Positions 1-8,488 of a DNA stretch of 64,000 nt are shown piece by piece. The position numbers and the translations under genes were made by a program. The notes below the pieces were generated by a model. It did not search any database. It was not told where the DNA came from and saw nothing but the letters and a program-made list of their open reading frames with translations. The stretch is from JACQFK01 sp036383955 (GTDB taxonomy: Bacteria; Planctomycetota; MHYJ01; JACPRB01): contig DASVNH010000008.1 of the NCBI GenBank assembly GCA_036383955.1, positions 1 to 64,000 of the forward strand. Direction: 5' to 3'. Numbering within the stretch: position 1 is the first letter of the stretch; the number at the start of each line of letters is the position of its first letter.

Positions 1-836
1 AGGCGGCGCTCCGCCGCCGCGCGGCCGACGCCCAGGCGCAGCATCACCACGGCCGCCTTCACGCTCCCGCCGACGGCGATCGCCCGGCCCGCCTCCGCCT
101 CCCCCGTCCGCGCCAGCGCCGCCGTGATGCGGACCGCCCGGGCGACGAGCTTCGCGTTGGTCGTCCGCAGATCCACCATCAGGTTCTCGTAGACCTTGCC
201 CAGCCGGATCATCGCCGTCACGGTCAGCATGTTGAGGACCATCTTCGTCGCCGTCCCCGCGCGCAGCCGCGTCGAGCCCGCGATCACCTCGGGGCCGACT
301 TTCGCGACGATGACGACGTCCGCCGCGCTCCGCGGCGCCGGAGCGCAGGCGACCAGCACGCGGCCGGCCTTCCGCCGCTTCGCCGCGTCCAGCGCGCCGT
401 GGACGAAGGGCGTCACGCCGCTCGCCGCGACGCCGATGACGACGTCCACCGCCCGCGCGTCCGCGACCTGCCGGCCGCCGTCCGCCGCGTCGTCCTCCGC
501 GCCTTCCTTGCTCGCCCAGACGCACGCGGGCCCGCCGGCCATCACCGCCCGCGCCAGGTCGCGCGGCACGCCGAACGTCGGCGGCAGCTCCGCGGCCTCG
601 AGCACCCCCAGGCGCCCGCTCGTGCCGGCCCCGACGAAGATCAGCCGCCCGCCCCGGCGGAGCCGCTTCACGAGGAGCTCGACGGCCTTCTCCACCGCGG
701 GCAAGGCCTTCCGCACCGCCCCGGCGACCGTCGCGTCCTCGCGGTTGATCGCGCGGAGGATGCCGGACGTCGACATCGCGTCGATCCGCGTCGTGCGCGG
801 ATTGCGCTGTTCGGTGAGCAGCTTCCCGTAGTTCAC
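1..836 (-). CDS. murQ: N-acetylmuramic acid 6-phosphate etherase, 3' end cut by window edge
   Basis: MurQ cleaves the lactyl ether of N-acetylmuramic acid 6-phosphate during cytoplasmic recycling of peptidoglycan sugars. Translating the minus strand from a GTG at 836 gives MNYGKLLTEQRNPRT, then GAGTSGRLG near residues 68-77 (sugar-phosphate-binding SIS loop) and EAAELPPTFG, the family's catalytic-region signature. About 278 codons are visible, so only the C-terminus is missing. The GTG is the first start in frame before the family N-terminal motif. It lies just downstream of the hairpin at 847-908, which separates it from the aminotransferase transcribed in the same direction. Function is assigned with high confidence from the motifs. 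Confidence 0.9.
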   Translation of the reverse strand, partial: MNYGKLLTEQRNPRTTRIDAMSTSGILRAINREDATVAGAVRKALPAVEKAVELLVKRLRRGGRLIFVGAGTSGRLGVLEAAELPPTFGVPRDLARAVMAGGPACVWASKEGAEDDAADGGRQVADARAVDVVIGVAASGVTPFVHGALDAAKRRKAGRVLVACAPAPRSAADVVIVAKVGPEVIAGSTRLRAGTATKMVLNMLTVTAMIRLGKVYENLMVDLRTTNAKLVARAVRITAALARTGEAEAGRAIAVGGSVKAAVVMLRLGVGRAAAERR

Positions 837-846
837 GAGTGTTATT

Positions 847-918
847 GTTCCAATCTGATTCGGACGTTAACACTTCGGGAAGTGTTAACGTCCGAATCGG
901 ATTGGAACGTTAACACTT
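847..918. terminator. 30-bp near-perfect inverted repeat between aminotransferase and murQ
   Basis: Arms 847-876 and 879-908 are complementary over 30 bp with one mismatch (G-T type) and a 2-nt centre. The word CGTTAACACTT occurs at 864-874 and again as a direct copy at 908-918, outside the hairpin. The element starts 4 nt past the aminotransferase stop codon (TGA 924-922). It is AT-richer than its surroundings. Probably a terminator for the aminotransferase; it has no U-tract on either side. Confidence 0.7.
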
Positions 919-921
919 TGT

Positions 922-2079
922 TCATAGCGCGCGCAGCTTCTCCGCGGCGGCGCGGAGGGTCTCCAGCTTCTTGCAGAACGCGAAGCGCACGAGGCGGCGG
1001 CCGTCGCGGGGATTCCGGAAGAACGAGCTCCCGGGCACGACGGCGACCTTGCCTTTCTCCACGAGCCAGCGGGAGAAGTCGACGTCGCTCCCGCGTTTCA
1101 AGCCGGAGATGTCGCACATGACGTAGTAGGCGCCGGCGGGGCGGCCGAGGGGGCGGAAGCCGGTCTCCTCGAGCACGGGGTAGAGCGTCTCGCGGCGCTC
1201 GAGGTACTCCTTCGCGAGCGACTCGAAGAGCCCCCCGGGCGCGTCCATGAACGCGGCGGCGGCGACCTGGAGCGGATGCGGCGCGCCGACGGTCAGGAAG
1301 TCGTGCACCTTGCGCACGGCGTCGGAGACCCGGTCCGGCGCGATCACGTAGCCGAGCCGCCAGCCGGTGACGGAGAACGTCTTGGACAGCGAGGTGACGG
1401 TGAGGGTGCGGTCCGACATCCCCGGCAGCGACGCCATCGAGACGTGCTCGCCTTCGTAGATGATGTGCTCGTAGACCTCGTCGGTCACGGCGAAGGCGTT
1501 CCACTTCCGGCAGAGCTTCGCGATCGCGCCCAGCTCGGCGCGCGTGAAGACCTTCCCCGTCGGGTTGTTGGGCGTGGTGACGATGACCGCCTTGGTGCGC
1601 TTGTTGAAGGCCTTCGCGAGCTCCTTCTCGTCGAAGGACCAGCCGGGCACGCGGAGCTTGACGAAGCGGGGCGTGGCGCCGGAGAGGATCGTGTCGGGCC
1701 CGTAGTTCTCGTAGAACGGCTCGAAGATGACGACCTCGTCGCCCGGGTTGATGATCCCCATCAGCGCGCAGATCATCCCTTCGGTCGCGCCGCAGGTGAC
1801 GGTGATGTTCTTCCGCGGATCCGCCTCGATGCCGTTGTAGCGCTTCGCCTTCCGGGCGATCGCCTCGCGCAGCGGCGCGGCGCCCCAGGTGATCGCGTAC
1901 TGGTTGACGTCGTCCTGGATCGCCGCGATCGCCGCGCGCTTGAGCGGCTCGGGCGCCGGGAAGTCGGGAAACCCCTGCGACAGGTTGACGGCCCCGTGCT
2001 GGAGGGCCAGCCGCGTCATCTCGCGGATGACGCTCTCGCTGAACTTCACCGCCTTGGTCGACGTGAGGGATCGCGCCAC
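922..2079 (-). CDS. PLP-dependent class I/II aminotransferase
   Basis: A 385-residue fold-type I aminotransferase, cytoplasmic, exchanging an amino group between an amino acid and a 2-oxo acid. Visible motifs: NLSQGFPDFPAPEPL near residue 32, NNPTGK at 171-176, D200 with Y203 (PLP ring contacts) and SLSKTFSVTGWRLG with the Schiff-base lysine at about 233. The length and the N-terminal SQGFPDF motif are typical of the kynurenine/methionine/glutamine transaminase branch, but the substrate cannot be read from sequence. The gene is single; its 3' end abuts the large hairpin before murQ. Confidence 0.88.
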   Translation of the reverse strand: MARSLTSTKAVKFSESVIREMTRLALQHGAVNLSQGFPDFPAPEPLKRAAIAAIQDDVNQYAITWGAAPLREAIARKAKRYNGIEADPRKNITVTCGATEGMICALMGIINPGDEVVIFEPFYENYGPDTILSGATPRFVKLRVPGWSFDEKELAKAFNKRTKAVIVTTPNNPTGKVFTRAELGAIAKLCRKWNAFAVTDEVYEHIIYEGEHVSMASLPGMSDRTLTVTSLSKTFSVTGWRLGYVIAPDRVSDAVRKVHDFLTVGAPHPLQVAAAAFMDAPGGLFESLAKEYLERRETLYPVLEETGFRPLGRPAGAYYVMCDISGLKRGSDVDFSRWLVEKGKVAVVPGSSFFRNPRDGRRLVRFAFCKKLETLRAAAEKLRAL

Positions 2080-2112
2080 ACGCGGCAGCGTAGCGCAAAG
2101 AACGGCTTTTCG

Positions 2113-3300
2113 CTAGCCCGCGGCCGCCTTGAGCGCCTCGATCATCGCCCGGCCCCGCTCGGCCGTGAAGGCGCGCGCCTGGGCGGCGACGTCCCGGGCG
2201 GCCGGCTCCTTCAAGGTCAGCGCCCGCGCGGCGATTTGCTCGCCGGTCGCGGCGTCGATCTCGAAGAGCCAGTCGGCGAGCCCGACGTCCCGCCACATCT
2301 GGCCCTTGCGGGTGTCGGTCGGCTGCCGCAGGTGGATCGCGGGCACGCCGTTGGCGACGGCGATGATCGGCGAGTGCATCTCGAGGCTGACGACGGCCGT
2401 CGCGCGCGCATACGTGGAGGCGGCCTCGTCCGTGAGCCAGTAGGAGGGCCGGACCACGACGCGCGGCTTGACGTCGTCGGGCAGCGGGTCGAAGAGCAGC
2501 GGCCGGAGCAGCTCGACGGCGTAGGTCATCTCGGGGCAGAGCAGGGCCTTCCCGCCCGCGCGGACCCAGGCCACGATCGCGTCGCGCAGCTTCGCGTGGT
2601 CGGCTTCGCGGTGCTTCTCGTTCTCGGCTTCCCGCTTTTCGATCTCGCCGGGCGCGTACTTGCGGCCCTCTTTCCAGTAGGGCGTCCAGCGCAGCCGCGG
2701 CACGAAGCAGGCGAAGGCGTCCAGGCCGTTCGCCTTCAGGAACGCCTCCGCGGGCGCGTCGCTCCGGAGGTCGAGGCAGAACGTCGCGTCCGGCCCGAAC
2801 TCGGCGCGCTTGAGCTTCGCTCCGCTCTCTTTCAGGGCCTTGAGGGAGTCGGTGTCGCGGCAGAACACGAAGGCCGCGCCTTCGAGCAGCTCGCGCTGGC
2901 CCTTGATCTCGCCGTCGTTGAGCGTGACGCCGCCGAAGCCGTAGGGCTTGCCGGTCTTGGCGAACTCCTTCATCGCGGCGACGCCCACCAGCCCCGGCCC
3001 GGAGCCGTGCAGCGCCACGTCGTTGTCCCGGATCGCGTCCGCCCCGCTCGCGATCTTCAGCTTCGGGAAGCGCGCGCGGAGCAGCTTCTCGACGTCCGCC
3101 GACAGCGCGTTCGGCCAGAGCGTGACTTCAGCTTCGGGCCAGTGCTTCTCGAGCAGCGCGAGCATGCCCGGCGTGTGGGCGATGTCCCCGATGTTGACGG
3201 TCTGCCATGACGATCGCAGCAGCACGCGCGGCGCGCGTCTCGACATCCCCAGGCTCGCGCCCGCGGCCAGCGTCCCCGCCAGGAACGTTCTGCGTTTCAT
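2113..3300 (-). CDS. Tat-exported polysaccharide pyruvyl transferase-like protein
   Basis: A 395-residue protein beginning MKRRTFLAGTLAAGASLG, a twin-arginine signal. The body carries family-typical segments: NIGDIAHTPGMLALLE near residues 36-51, LHGSGPGLVG near 97, FCRDTDSLKALKESG with FGPDATFCLDL, and SLEMHSPIIAVANGVPAIHL near 308-327. These match the polysaccharide pyruvyl transferase superfamily, which adds pyruvate ketals to cell-surface glycans. A Tat signal is unusual for that enzyme, so the role could differ. A TATAGA box 4 nt upstream of the ATG suggests leaderless transcription. Confidence 0.68.
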   Translation of the reverse strand: MKRRTFLAGTLAAGASLGMSRRAPRVLLRSSWQTVNIGDIAHTPGMLALLEKHWPEAEVTLWPNALSADVEKLLRARFPKLKIASGADAIRDNDVALHGSGPGLVGVAAMKEFAKTGKPYGFGGVTLNDGEIKGQRELLEGAAFVFCRDTDSLKALKESGAKLKRAEFGPDATFCLDLRSDAPAEAFLKANGLDAFACFVPRLRWTPYWKEGRKYAPGEIEKREAENEKHREADHAKLRDAIVAWVRAGGKALLCPEMTYAVELLRPLLFDPLPDDVKPRVVVRPSYWLTDEAASTYARATAVVSLEMHSPIIAVANGVPAIHLRQPTDTRKGQMWRDVGLADWLFEIDAATGEQIAARALTLKEPAARDVAAQARAFTAERGRAMIEALKAAAG

Positions 3301-3359
3301 GACGTCTATAAGCGCGAAAACGGCTTCCGTTCCACCAAAGCGTGGGAGACAATGGGAGC

Positions 3360-3893
3360 ATGATGATGATCGCTCTCGCGCTCTTGGTCCAGGACGAGTT
3401 CTACAAGTTCCCGCCCGAGACGGCGTGGACGTACAAGCGGGTCCAGAACAACGAGGAGCGCGTCATCACGGCGAAAGTGCTCGATGAGAAAGAGGGACGC
3501 GTCCGGCTCGACTGGAAAGAAGCCAGGCTCGACGGCACGCCGGAGGAGAACTCGGAAGTGACCTGGCTCGTGAAGGACGGCATCCTCTGGGCGGAAGTGA
3601 GGGCCAAGGGGGAGGAGGCCGTCTCCCTCGCGCTGCCGATCCTGAAGGTCGGATCGAAGAAGGACGATACCTGGACGACCGGAGCCGGCGAGTCGACGCG
3701 CCTGGGAACCGAGGAGGTCAAGGTGCCCGCCGGCGCCTACAAAGACGCGGTGCACACCCAGCTCAAGGCCGAGGGCGACACGCTGATCAACTTCTATCTT
3801 GTCCCCAAGGTCGGACTCGTGAAGGTGACCGTCGCCCCCGCTAACGGCGACGCGATCACGTTCGAGCTGAAAGAGTTCAAGCCCGTCAAGTAG
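3360..3893 (+). CDS. Small exported protein of unknown function
   Basis: A 177-residue protein starting MMMIALALLVQDEFYKF; the ATG at 3360 follows GGGAG and gives a short hydrophobic N-terminus ending in Gln, as in many genes of this window. An earlier in-frame start at 3342 would add six residues and spoil the signal. The body is mostly beta-like with charged turns and a repeated TWTYK/DTWTTGAG style; it resembles planctomycete lipid-binding-like or DUF3108-type secreted proteins only loosely. The TAG stop overlaps the first GGTACC word of the downstream repeat. Function not recognised. Confidence 0.7.
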   Translation: MMMIALALLVQDEFYKFPPETAWTYKRVQNNEERVITAKVLDEKEGRVRLDWKEARLDGTPEENSEVTWLVKDGILWAEVRAKGEEAVSLALPILKVGSKKDDTWTTGAGESTRLGTEEVKVPAGAYKDAVHTQLKAEGDTLINFYLVPKVGLVKVTVAPANGDAITFELKEFKPVK

Positions 3894-3979
3894 GTACCAG
3901 GTACCGGGTGCCAGGCGTCCCCCCCTTCCCCCCCGGGGGGGTGAGGGGGGAATTCTCCCGGTACCTGGTACCCGGTACC
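3893..3979. repeat. GGTACC-word inverted repeat with C-run/G-run core, between convergent genes
   Basis: GGTACC occurs at 3893-3898 and 3900-3905 on the left and at 3960-3965, 3967-3972 and 3974-3979 on the right. The centre holds C7-TT-C7 followed by G7-TGA-G6. The outer 16 bp pair perfectly (GGTACCAGGTACCGGG with CCCGGTACCTGGTACC). The left word shares the G of the upstream TAG stop; the right word abuts the TAA stop of the convergent DUF1501 gene. Likely acts as a bidirectional terminator. A second element of the same type lies at 38102-38197. Confidence 0.8.
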
Positions 3980-5152
3980 TTAGAACAACTCTCGGATCGG
4001 CGTGCCGCCGTCGGTGGCCGTCGCCGTGCCGCCGAACTCGGTGCGGAAGCGCTTCTTCGGGTCGAGGCCCAGGCGGTCGAACAGCGTCGCGAACAGATCC
4101 GCCACCGTCGCGCGCTCCTTCACCACGCCGATGCCCTTCTTGTCGGTCTCGCCGTAGAGCCGGCCGCCCGCGATCCCGCCGCCGCCCAGCACCGCGCAGG
4201 TCGCGCGCGGATAGTGGTCGCGGCCGTTCCGGGCGTTGATCAGCGGCGTCCGCCCGAACTCGCCCATCCACAGCAGGATCGTCTCGTCCCAGAGCCCGAG
4301 CCGGACCAGGTCGTCGATCAGCGCCGCCCAGGGCGCGTCGAGCTGCCCGCAGAGCCGGCGGACGTTCGAGAAGTTGTCGATGTGCGTGTCCCAGCCGCCC
4401 AGCTGCACCTCGACGTAGCCCACGCCCGCCTTCAGCAGGTTCAGCGCGAGCTTGCAGCGCGTGGCGAATTCGTCCGCGCCGGGCTCGACCTCCAGCGCCT
4501 TCATGAAGGGCGTGCCGACCAGCGCCTCGATCCGCCGCAGCGTCTCCTCGCGCCGCTCGAGGAGCGGCGAGGCGGTCGACTCCCCGAAGCCGCGGTCGAG
4601 CTCGCGCGCCAAGCGCAGCCGGTCCTTGCGCCGCTCCACCGCGCGCAGCTTCTCCAGCGCGCGCCGGGGGTCGTCGATCGTGAACGGCGCGTGCGCCGCG
4701 CCGAGATACGCGGGCCCGAAGCCGGGCGCGCCGATGGTGACGTACTGGGGCACGCTCGACGCCGGCAGATGCGCGGAGGCCGTCGCCCCCGCCGCCGGCC
4801 GCGCGAAGCCTTCCGAGAGCGGAAAGCCCGTGTGCATCAGGTACTGGCCGCGCGCGTGGTCGCCCTCGGGCGAGCTCAGGCCGCGGATCACCGAGAGCCG
4901 GTCCATGCGCTTCGCGACCGCCGGCAGCGTCTCGGAGATCCGGACGCCCGGCGCCGCCGTCTCGATCGCGCGGAACTCGCCGCCCGTGTCCTCGCCCGGC
5001 TTGGGGTCGAACGTGTCGATCTGACTGGGCCCGCCGTCCATCCAGAGCACGACCACCCGCTTCGCGCCCGTCGCGAGCCCGCCGCCGCCGTTGCGCAGCG
5101 CGTAGCCGAGAAAGCCGCCGAGCGAGCCGCCGAGGAAAGTCCTTCGATCCAT
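3980..5152 (-). CDS. DUF1501 domain protein, Tat-exported
   Basis: A 390-residue member of DUF1501, a sulfatase/alkaline-phosphatase-fold family expanded in planctomycetes. It starts MDRRTFLGGSLGGFLG (twin-arginine signal), then VVVLWMDGGPSQIDTFDPKPG, GGWDTHIDN, LWMGEFGRTPLIN and NGRDHYPRA, and ends GTPIRELF. The product acts outside the cytoplasm; its biochemical role is not established. It is the last gene of a three-gene operon, 7 nt after the DUF1549/DUF1553 gene, the usual partner of DUF1501. Confidence 0.88.
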   Translation of the reverse strand: MDRRTFLGGSLGGFLGYALRNGGGGLATGAKRVVVLWMDGGPSQIDTFDPKPGEDTGGEFRAIETAAPGVRISETLPAVAKRMDRLSVIRGLSSPEGDHARGQYLMHTGFPLSEGFARPAAGATASAHLPASSVPQYVTIGAPGFGPAYLGAAHAPFTIDDPRRALEKLRAVERRKDRLRLARELDRGFGESTASPLLERREETLRRIEALVGTPFMKALEVEPGADEFATRCKLALNLLKAGVGYVEVQLGGWDTHIDNFSNVRRLCGQLDAPWAALIDDLVRLGLWDETILLWMGEFGRTPLINARNGRDHYPRATCAVLGGGGIAGGRLYGETDKKGIGVVKERATVADLFATLFDRLGLDPKKRFRTEFGGTATATDGGTPIRELF

Positions 5153-5159
5153 ATCGGCC

Positions 5160-6392
5160 TCAATGGTTGAAGTAGAACTCGTTCGAGTTGGCGAGGGCGA
5201 ACACGACGTCCTCCGCCGAGCGCCCCTTGCAGAGCTCGCGCTCCCGCGGCTTCGGCGCGCGGCTGAGCAGGCGGCGGTAGAGGGCGTCGACGTCCCTCTC
5301 CGGCGCCTTCGGCTCCAGCGACAGCTTGGTCAGCAGGTCCTGGACCGTCTCGCGGTAGGTCCACGCGTTCGAGAGGTCCTCGCCGAACGAGCGCGCGGTG
5401 AACGCCTTGAGGAACTCCGCCCGGCTCGCCTTCAGGTCCAGCGCGACGGCCAGCGAGTCGAAGATCTGCTCCGGCAGCAGCGGCTTCAGGACGCGGACGG
5501 CGAAGAGCTTCTCGGCCGCGGGGGGATCCGACGGCCTCCGCGCCGCCCGGCGGTAGGCGTCGGAGCCGACGATCAGGCGGATCATCGCGCGGAGGTCGAA
5601 CGACGTCCGCCGCGCCTCCTCCGCGAGGAACTCGAGGAGCGCGGGCACGGAGGCCTTGTTCTTCGCGCTCGCGTCGTCGGGCGGATCGATGATCCCGCGG
5701 CCCATGAAGTGGTACCAGAGGCGGTTGGCGAACGCGCGCGCGAAGGCCTTGTTGGACGTGATGTAGAGGGCGAGCTCCTCGCGCCAGCGCCGCGTGACGG
5801 GCGTCGCGCCCGTGAGGAAGCGGGGCTTGCCGCCGCGGTCGGGGTTGTCGACGATCCGGACGTTGCCCTCGGAAATCGGACGGCGCTCGATCGCGAAGAA
5901 GTCGCGCAGGCCCTTGTAGTCGTCCTGCGTCCAGCGGTCGAAGGGATGGTCGTGGCAGCGCGCGCAGTCGAGCCGCACCCCGAGGAAGGTCCGCGAGACC
6001 TTGGCCGCCGGGTCCTCCGCGTGCTGCAGGATGAAGTTCACGGGGCCGGTCGTGGCCGAGGGCCCTTCGGCCGCGACGAGCTCCGCCGCGATCCGGTCGA
6101 AGGGGCGGTTCTCGGCGAAGCGCTTCTCCAGCCAGATCCGCAGCGCCTCGCGGTTCGCCTCGAAGGCGCTCGTGTAGCCCACCAGCATCGTGGTCCAGAG
6201 CTCGGACCAGAACCGCGCGAACTCGGGCGCGGCGAGCATGTCCTCCGACGTCCGCCGCTCCCCGGCCGCGGGGATCCGGCCCAGGAGGTCGAGGCTCATC
6301 CGCCGCGCCGGGTCGACGAGCGGGGCCGGCTCGACGCCCGCCGCCTTCCACGCCTCGGCGAGCAGGACGTCGATGGGATTACTTGAGGTCAT
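5160..6392 (-). CDS. DUF1549/DUF1553 domain protein, short form without cytochrome domain
   Basis: A 410-residue protein with the DUF1549 hallmark RTFLGVRLDCARCHDHPFDRW near residue 135 (CxxCH-like) and DUF1553 segments such as FANRLWYHFMGRGIIDP and LLEFLAEEARRTSFDLRAMIRLI. The usual N-terminal PSCyt1 domain and signal peptide are absent, making it about half the length of the 19598-21937 paralogue. Its ATG overlaps the preceding gene by 14 nt, so the pair is likely translationally coupled. Role unknown; such proteins go with DUF1501 partners in extracytoplasmic complexes. Confidence 0.83.
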   Translation of the reverse strand: MTSSNPIDVLLAEAWKAAGVEPAPLVDPARRMSLDLLGRIPAAGERRTSEDMLAAPEFARFWSELWTTMLVGYTSAFEANREALRIWLEKRFAENRPFDRIAAELVAAEGPSATTGPVNFILQHAEDPAAKVSRTFLGVRLDCARCHDHPFDRWTQDDYKGLRDFFAIERRPISEGNVRIVDNPDRGGKPRFLTGATPVTRRWREELALYITSNKAFARAFANRLWYHFMGRGIIDPPDDASAKNKASVPALLEFLAEEARRTSFDLRAMIRLIVGSDAYRRAARRPSDPPAAEKLFAVRVLKPLLPEQIFDSLAVALDLKASRAEFLKAFTARSFGEDLSNAWTYRETVQDLLTKLSLEPKAPERDVDALYRRLLSRAPKPRERELCKGRSAEDVVFALANSNEFYFNH

Positions 6393-7824
6393 CGTTCGCC
6401 GCCTTGGCCTCGAGCGCCTTCACCTGCGCGAGGATCCCCTCGAGCTCCGCGCGCGAGCCGGCCTTGAGCGCGCCGTTCTCGAAGTGCCGGGCGATCCAGG
6501 CGCCCAGGCCGTCGGGCGTCTTCGCCGCCAGCGCCGCCTTCGCCTCGTCCTCGACCACGAAGCGGCCGTAGGGGGCGGTGAACGCGGCCTTCAGCTCCGC
6601 GTCCTCGATCCGCCCGCCGTGCTCCGACACGAGTCGGAGCGCCTTCTCCTCGTCGCGGAACGCCTTCGCCGGATCCTTGATCTCGCCCGCGGCCTCGGCT
6701 TCCCGGTCGGGATGGATCCGCAGCTTGCCGTCGGCGGTCTCGGTCAGGCCCTCCCGGATCCTCTCCTTGAGGAGCGCGATGGCGTCGCCGTCGCCGCCCC
6801 GGATCTCCTGGGACAGCAGCGCCAGGACGATGTCGGTCTGGAGCATCTCGCCGAGCTCCTTCGCGAGCGCGTCCTCCGCCTTGATCATCCGCGCCAGCTG
6901 GCGCGCGGGCTCGCGCAGGAGCGCCGCCCGCTTCTTGTGCGCGTCGTAGTTGTCCAGGATCTCCCGGACCTGCTCGCGGGCCTCCTCCTTCACGCGGCCG
7001 TCGGCGATCCCGTCCTCGACCTGGCCGACCAGCTGGTCCGCCGTGTCGCGGATCTTCTGGGCCTGCTCGTCCGCCGACTCCGGCTTGAACTCGCCCGCCG
7101 CCTTCTTGAGGACCAGCCCGAGGAAGAGCGGATCCTTCACGGCCGCCTTGATCCGCGCGTTCAGGTCGTCGACGGCCGTCAGCTTCTCGCAGGCCGCCGC
7201 GAACGGCTTCGACGCCTCCGCCGCCGCCTTCACCAGCGCGCCCGCCAGCGTCTTGGCGGCCGTCGCGTGGGCCCGCAGCCCTTCGGGCACGATCAGCCGA
7301 CCGTCGGCGTCCGGCGCGACGAACTGGCCGACCGCCTTCTGGAGGACGTAGACGTCCGGCGTCGCCTTCGGCCGCAGGTCGCGGTAGTAGATCACGTGCG
7401 GCGCCGCGGGATGCGACAGGTAGGCCTTGAGCCGCGCGTTGATCTCCGGGACGTCGACGAGCTTCGACGCGACGTCCTTCAGGACCGGCTTCAGGCGTTC
7501 GATTTCCACCTGGTAGCTTTCGAACGCGGCCAGCGTGTCGCGGCGCCACTCTTCCTGGCCGGCGCGGAGGCGGAAGCGGCCGTCGACGTCCTCGAAGTGC
7601 CGGAGGAACCAGTCCGGCAGGGCGCTCTTTTCGGCCCGCTTCCGGAGCTCGTCGCTCATCCGCGCGGCGCGGTCGGACAGCACGACACGGCCGGCGCGGG
7701 TCTTGACCGCGGTCTGGAAGCGTTTGACGAGGTCGTCGTCGCCGGGCTTCAGGGAGTCGGCGAACTTCGCGACGGGGTCGGTGTCCTGCAGCATCAGGAC
7801 GAGCGCGAGGCAGGCGAAGCGCAT
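6379..7824 (-). CDS. Large helical exported protein, first gene of the DUF1549/DUF1501 operon
   Basis: A 481-residue protein starting MRFACLALVLMLQDTDP, a short hydrophobic leader ending in Gln. The rest is Ala/Lys/Glu-rich and predicted helical. Residues 45-79 (GRVVLS...LPDWFLRHFED) and 420-450 (GRFVVE...LGAWIARHFEN) look like diverged copies, and DGRLIVPEG and DGKLRIHPD in the middle may be further units. No catalytic motif was recognised. It overlaps the DUF1549 gene by 14 nt and could supply the N-terminal partner that the short DUF1549 protein lacks; this is inference from position. Confidence 0.72.
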   Translation of the reverse strand: MRFACLALVLMLQDTDPVAKFADSLKPGDDDLVKRFQTAVKTRAGRVVLSDRAARMSDELRKRAEKSALPDWFLRHFEDVDGRFRLRAGQEEWRRDTLAAFESYQVEIERLKPVLKDVASKLVDVPEINARLKAYLSHPAAPHVIYYRDLRPKATPDVYVLQKAVGQFVAPDADGRLIVPEGLRAHATAAKTLAGALVKAAAEASKPFAAACEKLTAVDDLNARIKAAVKDPLFLGLVLKKAAGEFKPESADEQAQKIRDTADQLVGQVEDGIADGRVKEEAREQVREILDNYDAHKKRAALLREPARQLARMIKAEDALAKELGEMLQTDIVLALLSQEIRGGDGDAIALLKERIREGLTETADGKLRIHPDREAEAAGEIKDPAKAFRDEEKALRLVSEHGGRIEDAELKAAFTAPYGRFVVEDEAKAALAAKTPDGLGAWIARHFENGALKAGSRAELEGILAQVKALEAKAANDDLK

Positions 7825-7878
7825 GGGAAACCCTCCTACGGCAGTGCGATACGGAACGGAGGGCGCGTTTTGTCACTT

Positions 7879-7907
7879 GTTACGAATTAAACTGGATGCT
7901 TCGTAAC
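7879..7907. terminator. Hairpin at the end of the ECF sigma gene
   Basis: GTTACGAA at 7879-7886 pairs with TTCGTAAC at 7900-7907, loop of 13 nt. The outer base of the right arm is part of the TAG stop codon of the sigma factor gene (7909-7907 on the minus strand). It lies in the 82-nt gap upstream of the 6379-7824 gene and probably ends the kinase-sigma transcript. Confidence 0.6.
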
Positions 7908-8488
7908 TAGCGCGGGAAGAACCGGGAGAGGAAGCGCAATTCCTCGTCGAGCTCGGCCCGCGAGGCGCTGTAGTCGCGGACCTGGTCCTTCAGGTACTCG
8001 GCGAGCTTCTTCTTCCCGCGGGCGACGTGGTTGTAGTCCGCCGGCGTCCCGCCCTCGAGCGACGCGCGGAGGGCGTCGTGGTAGTTCGGATGCTCCTTCG
8101 CCAGCCGCGCCAGCGCCACCTCGATCAGGTGCGCGACCCACTCGCGGTCGAAGTCTTCATCGAGGGCCGGTTCGGGGGTCGGGGACGGAGCCTGCCGCTT
8201 CTTCGCGAGCTCGCGCTCGACGTGGTGGCCCAGGACGTGGCGGGTCACGGACAGCAGCAGCGAGCGGAAGCGGCCGAGCGACGGATCCGCCTTGAGCAGC
8301 ACGCGGTCCTGGAAGACGCGGAGGAAGACCTCCTGAGCCAGGTCCTCCGCCTCGGCGCGGAAGCCGCGGCGCGCGAGGTAGGCGAGCACCGGCGGCCGGT
8401 ACTTCAGCACGAAGTCGCGCAGCGCCGCCTCCTCGCCCTTCCCGGCGCCGCGGATCACCGTCCAGAGGGTGCTCTGGAACTCGCTCAC
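7907..8488 (-). CDS. ECF-type RNA polymerase sigma factor, coupled to a Ser/Thr kinase
   Basis: A 193-residue sigma-70-like protein. The start chosen is GTG at 8488, preceded by AGGAG at 6 nt and overlapping the kinase stop as GTGA; this gives MSEFQSTLWTVIRGAGKG. Region 2 is clear: LKYRPPVLAYLARRGF, AEDLAQEVFLRVFQD, GRFRSLLLSVTRHVLGHHVERELAKK. The C-terminal half has no obvious region-4 helix-turn-helix, as in other planctomycete sigma factors partnered with kinases. The coupling suggests that the kinase's signal acts on this sigma factor. Confidence 0.83.
   Translation of the reverse strand: MSEFQSTLWTVIRGAGKGEEAALRDFVLKYRPPVLAYLARRGFRAEAEDLAQEVFLRVFQDRVLLKADPSLGRFRSLLLSVTRHVLGHHVERELAKKRQAPSPTPEPALDEDFDREWVAHLIEVALARLAKEHPNYHDALRASLEGGTPADYNHVARGKKKLAEYLKDQVRDYSASRAELDEELRFLSRFFPR

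Noticed and set aside
847..908. Terminal inverted repeats of an insertion sequence
   Set aside because: Only 2 nt between arms and no transposase; a hairpin rather than a mobile element.
3893..3979. CRISPR-like repeats (GGTACC words)
   Set aside because: Words of 6 nt, no regular spacers, inverted arrangement and no cas genes.
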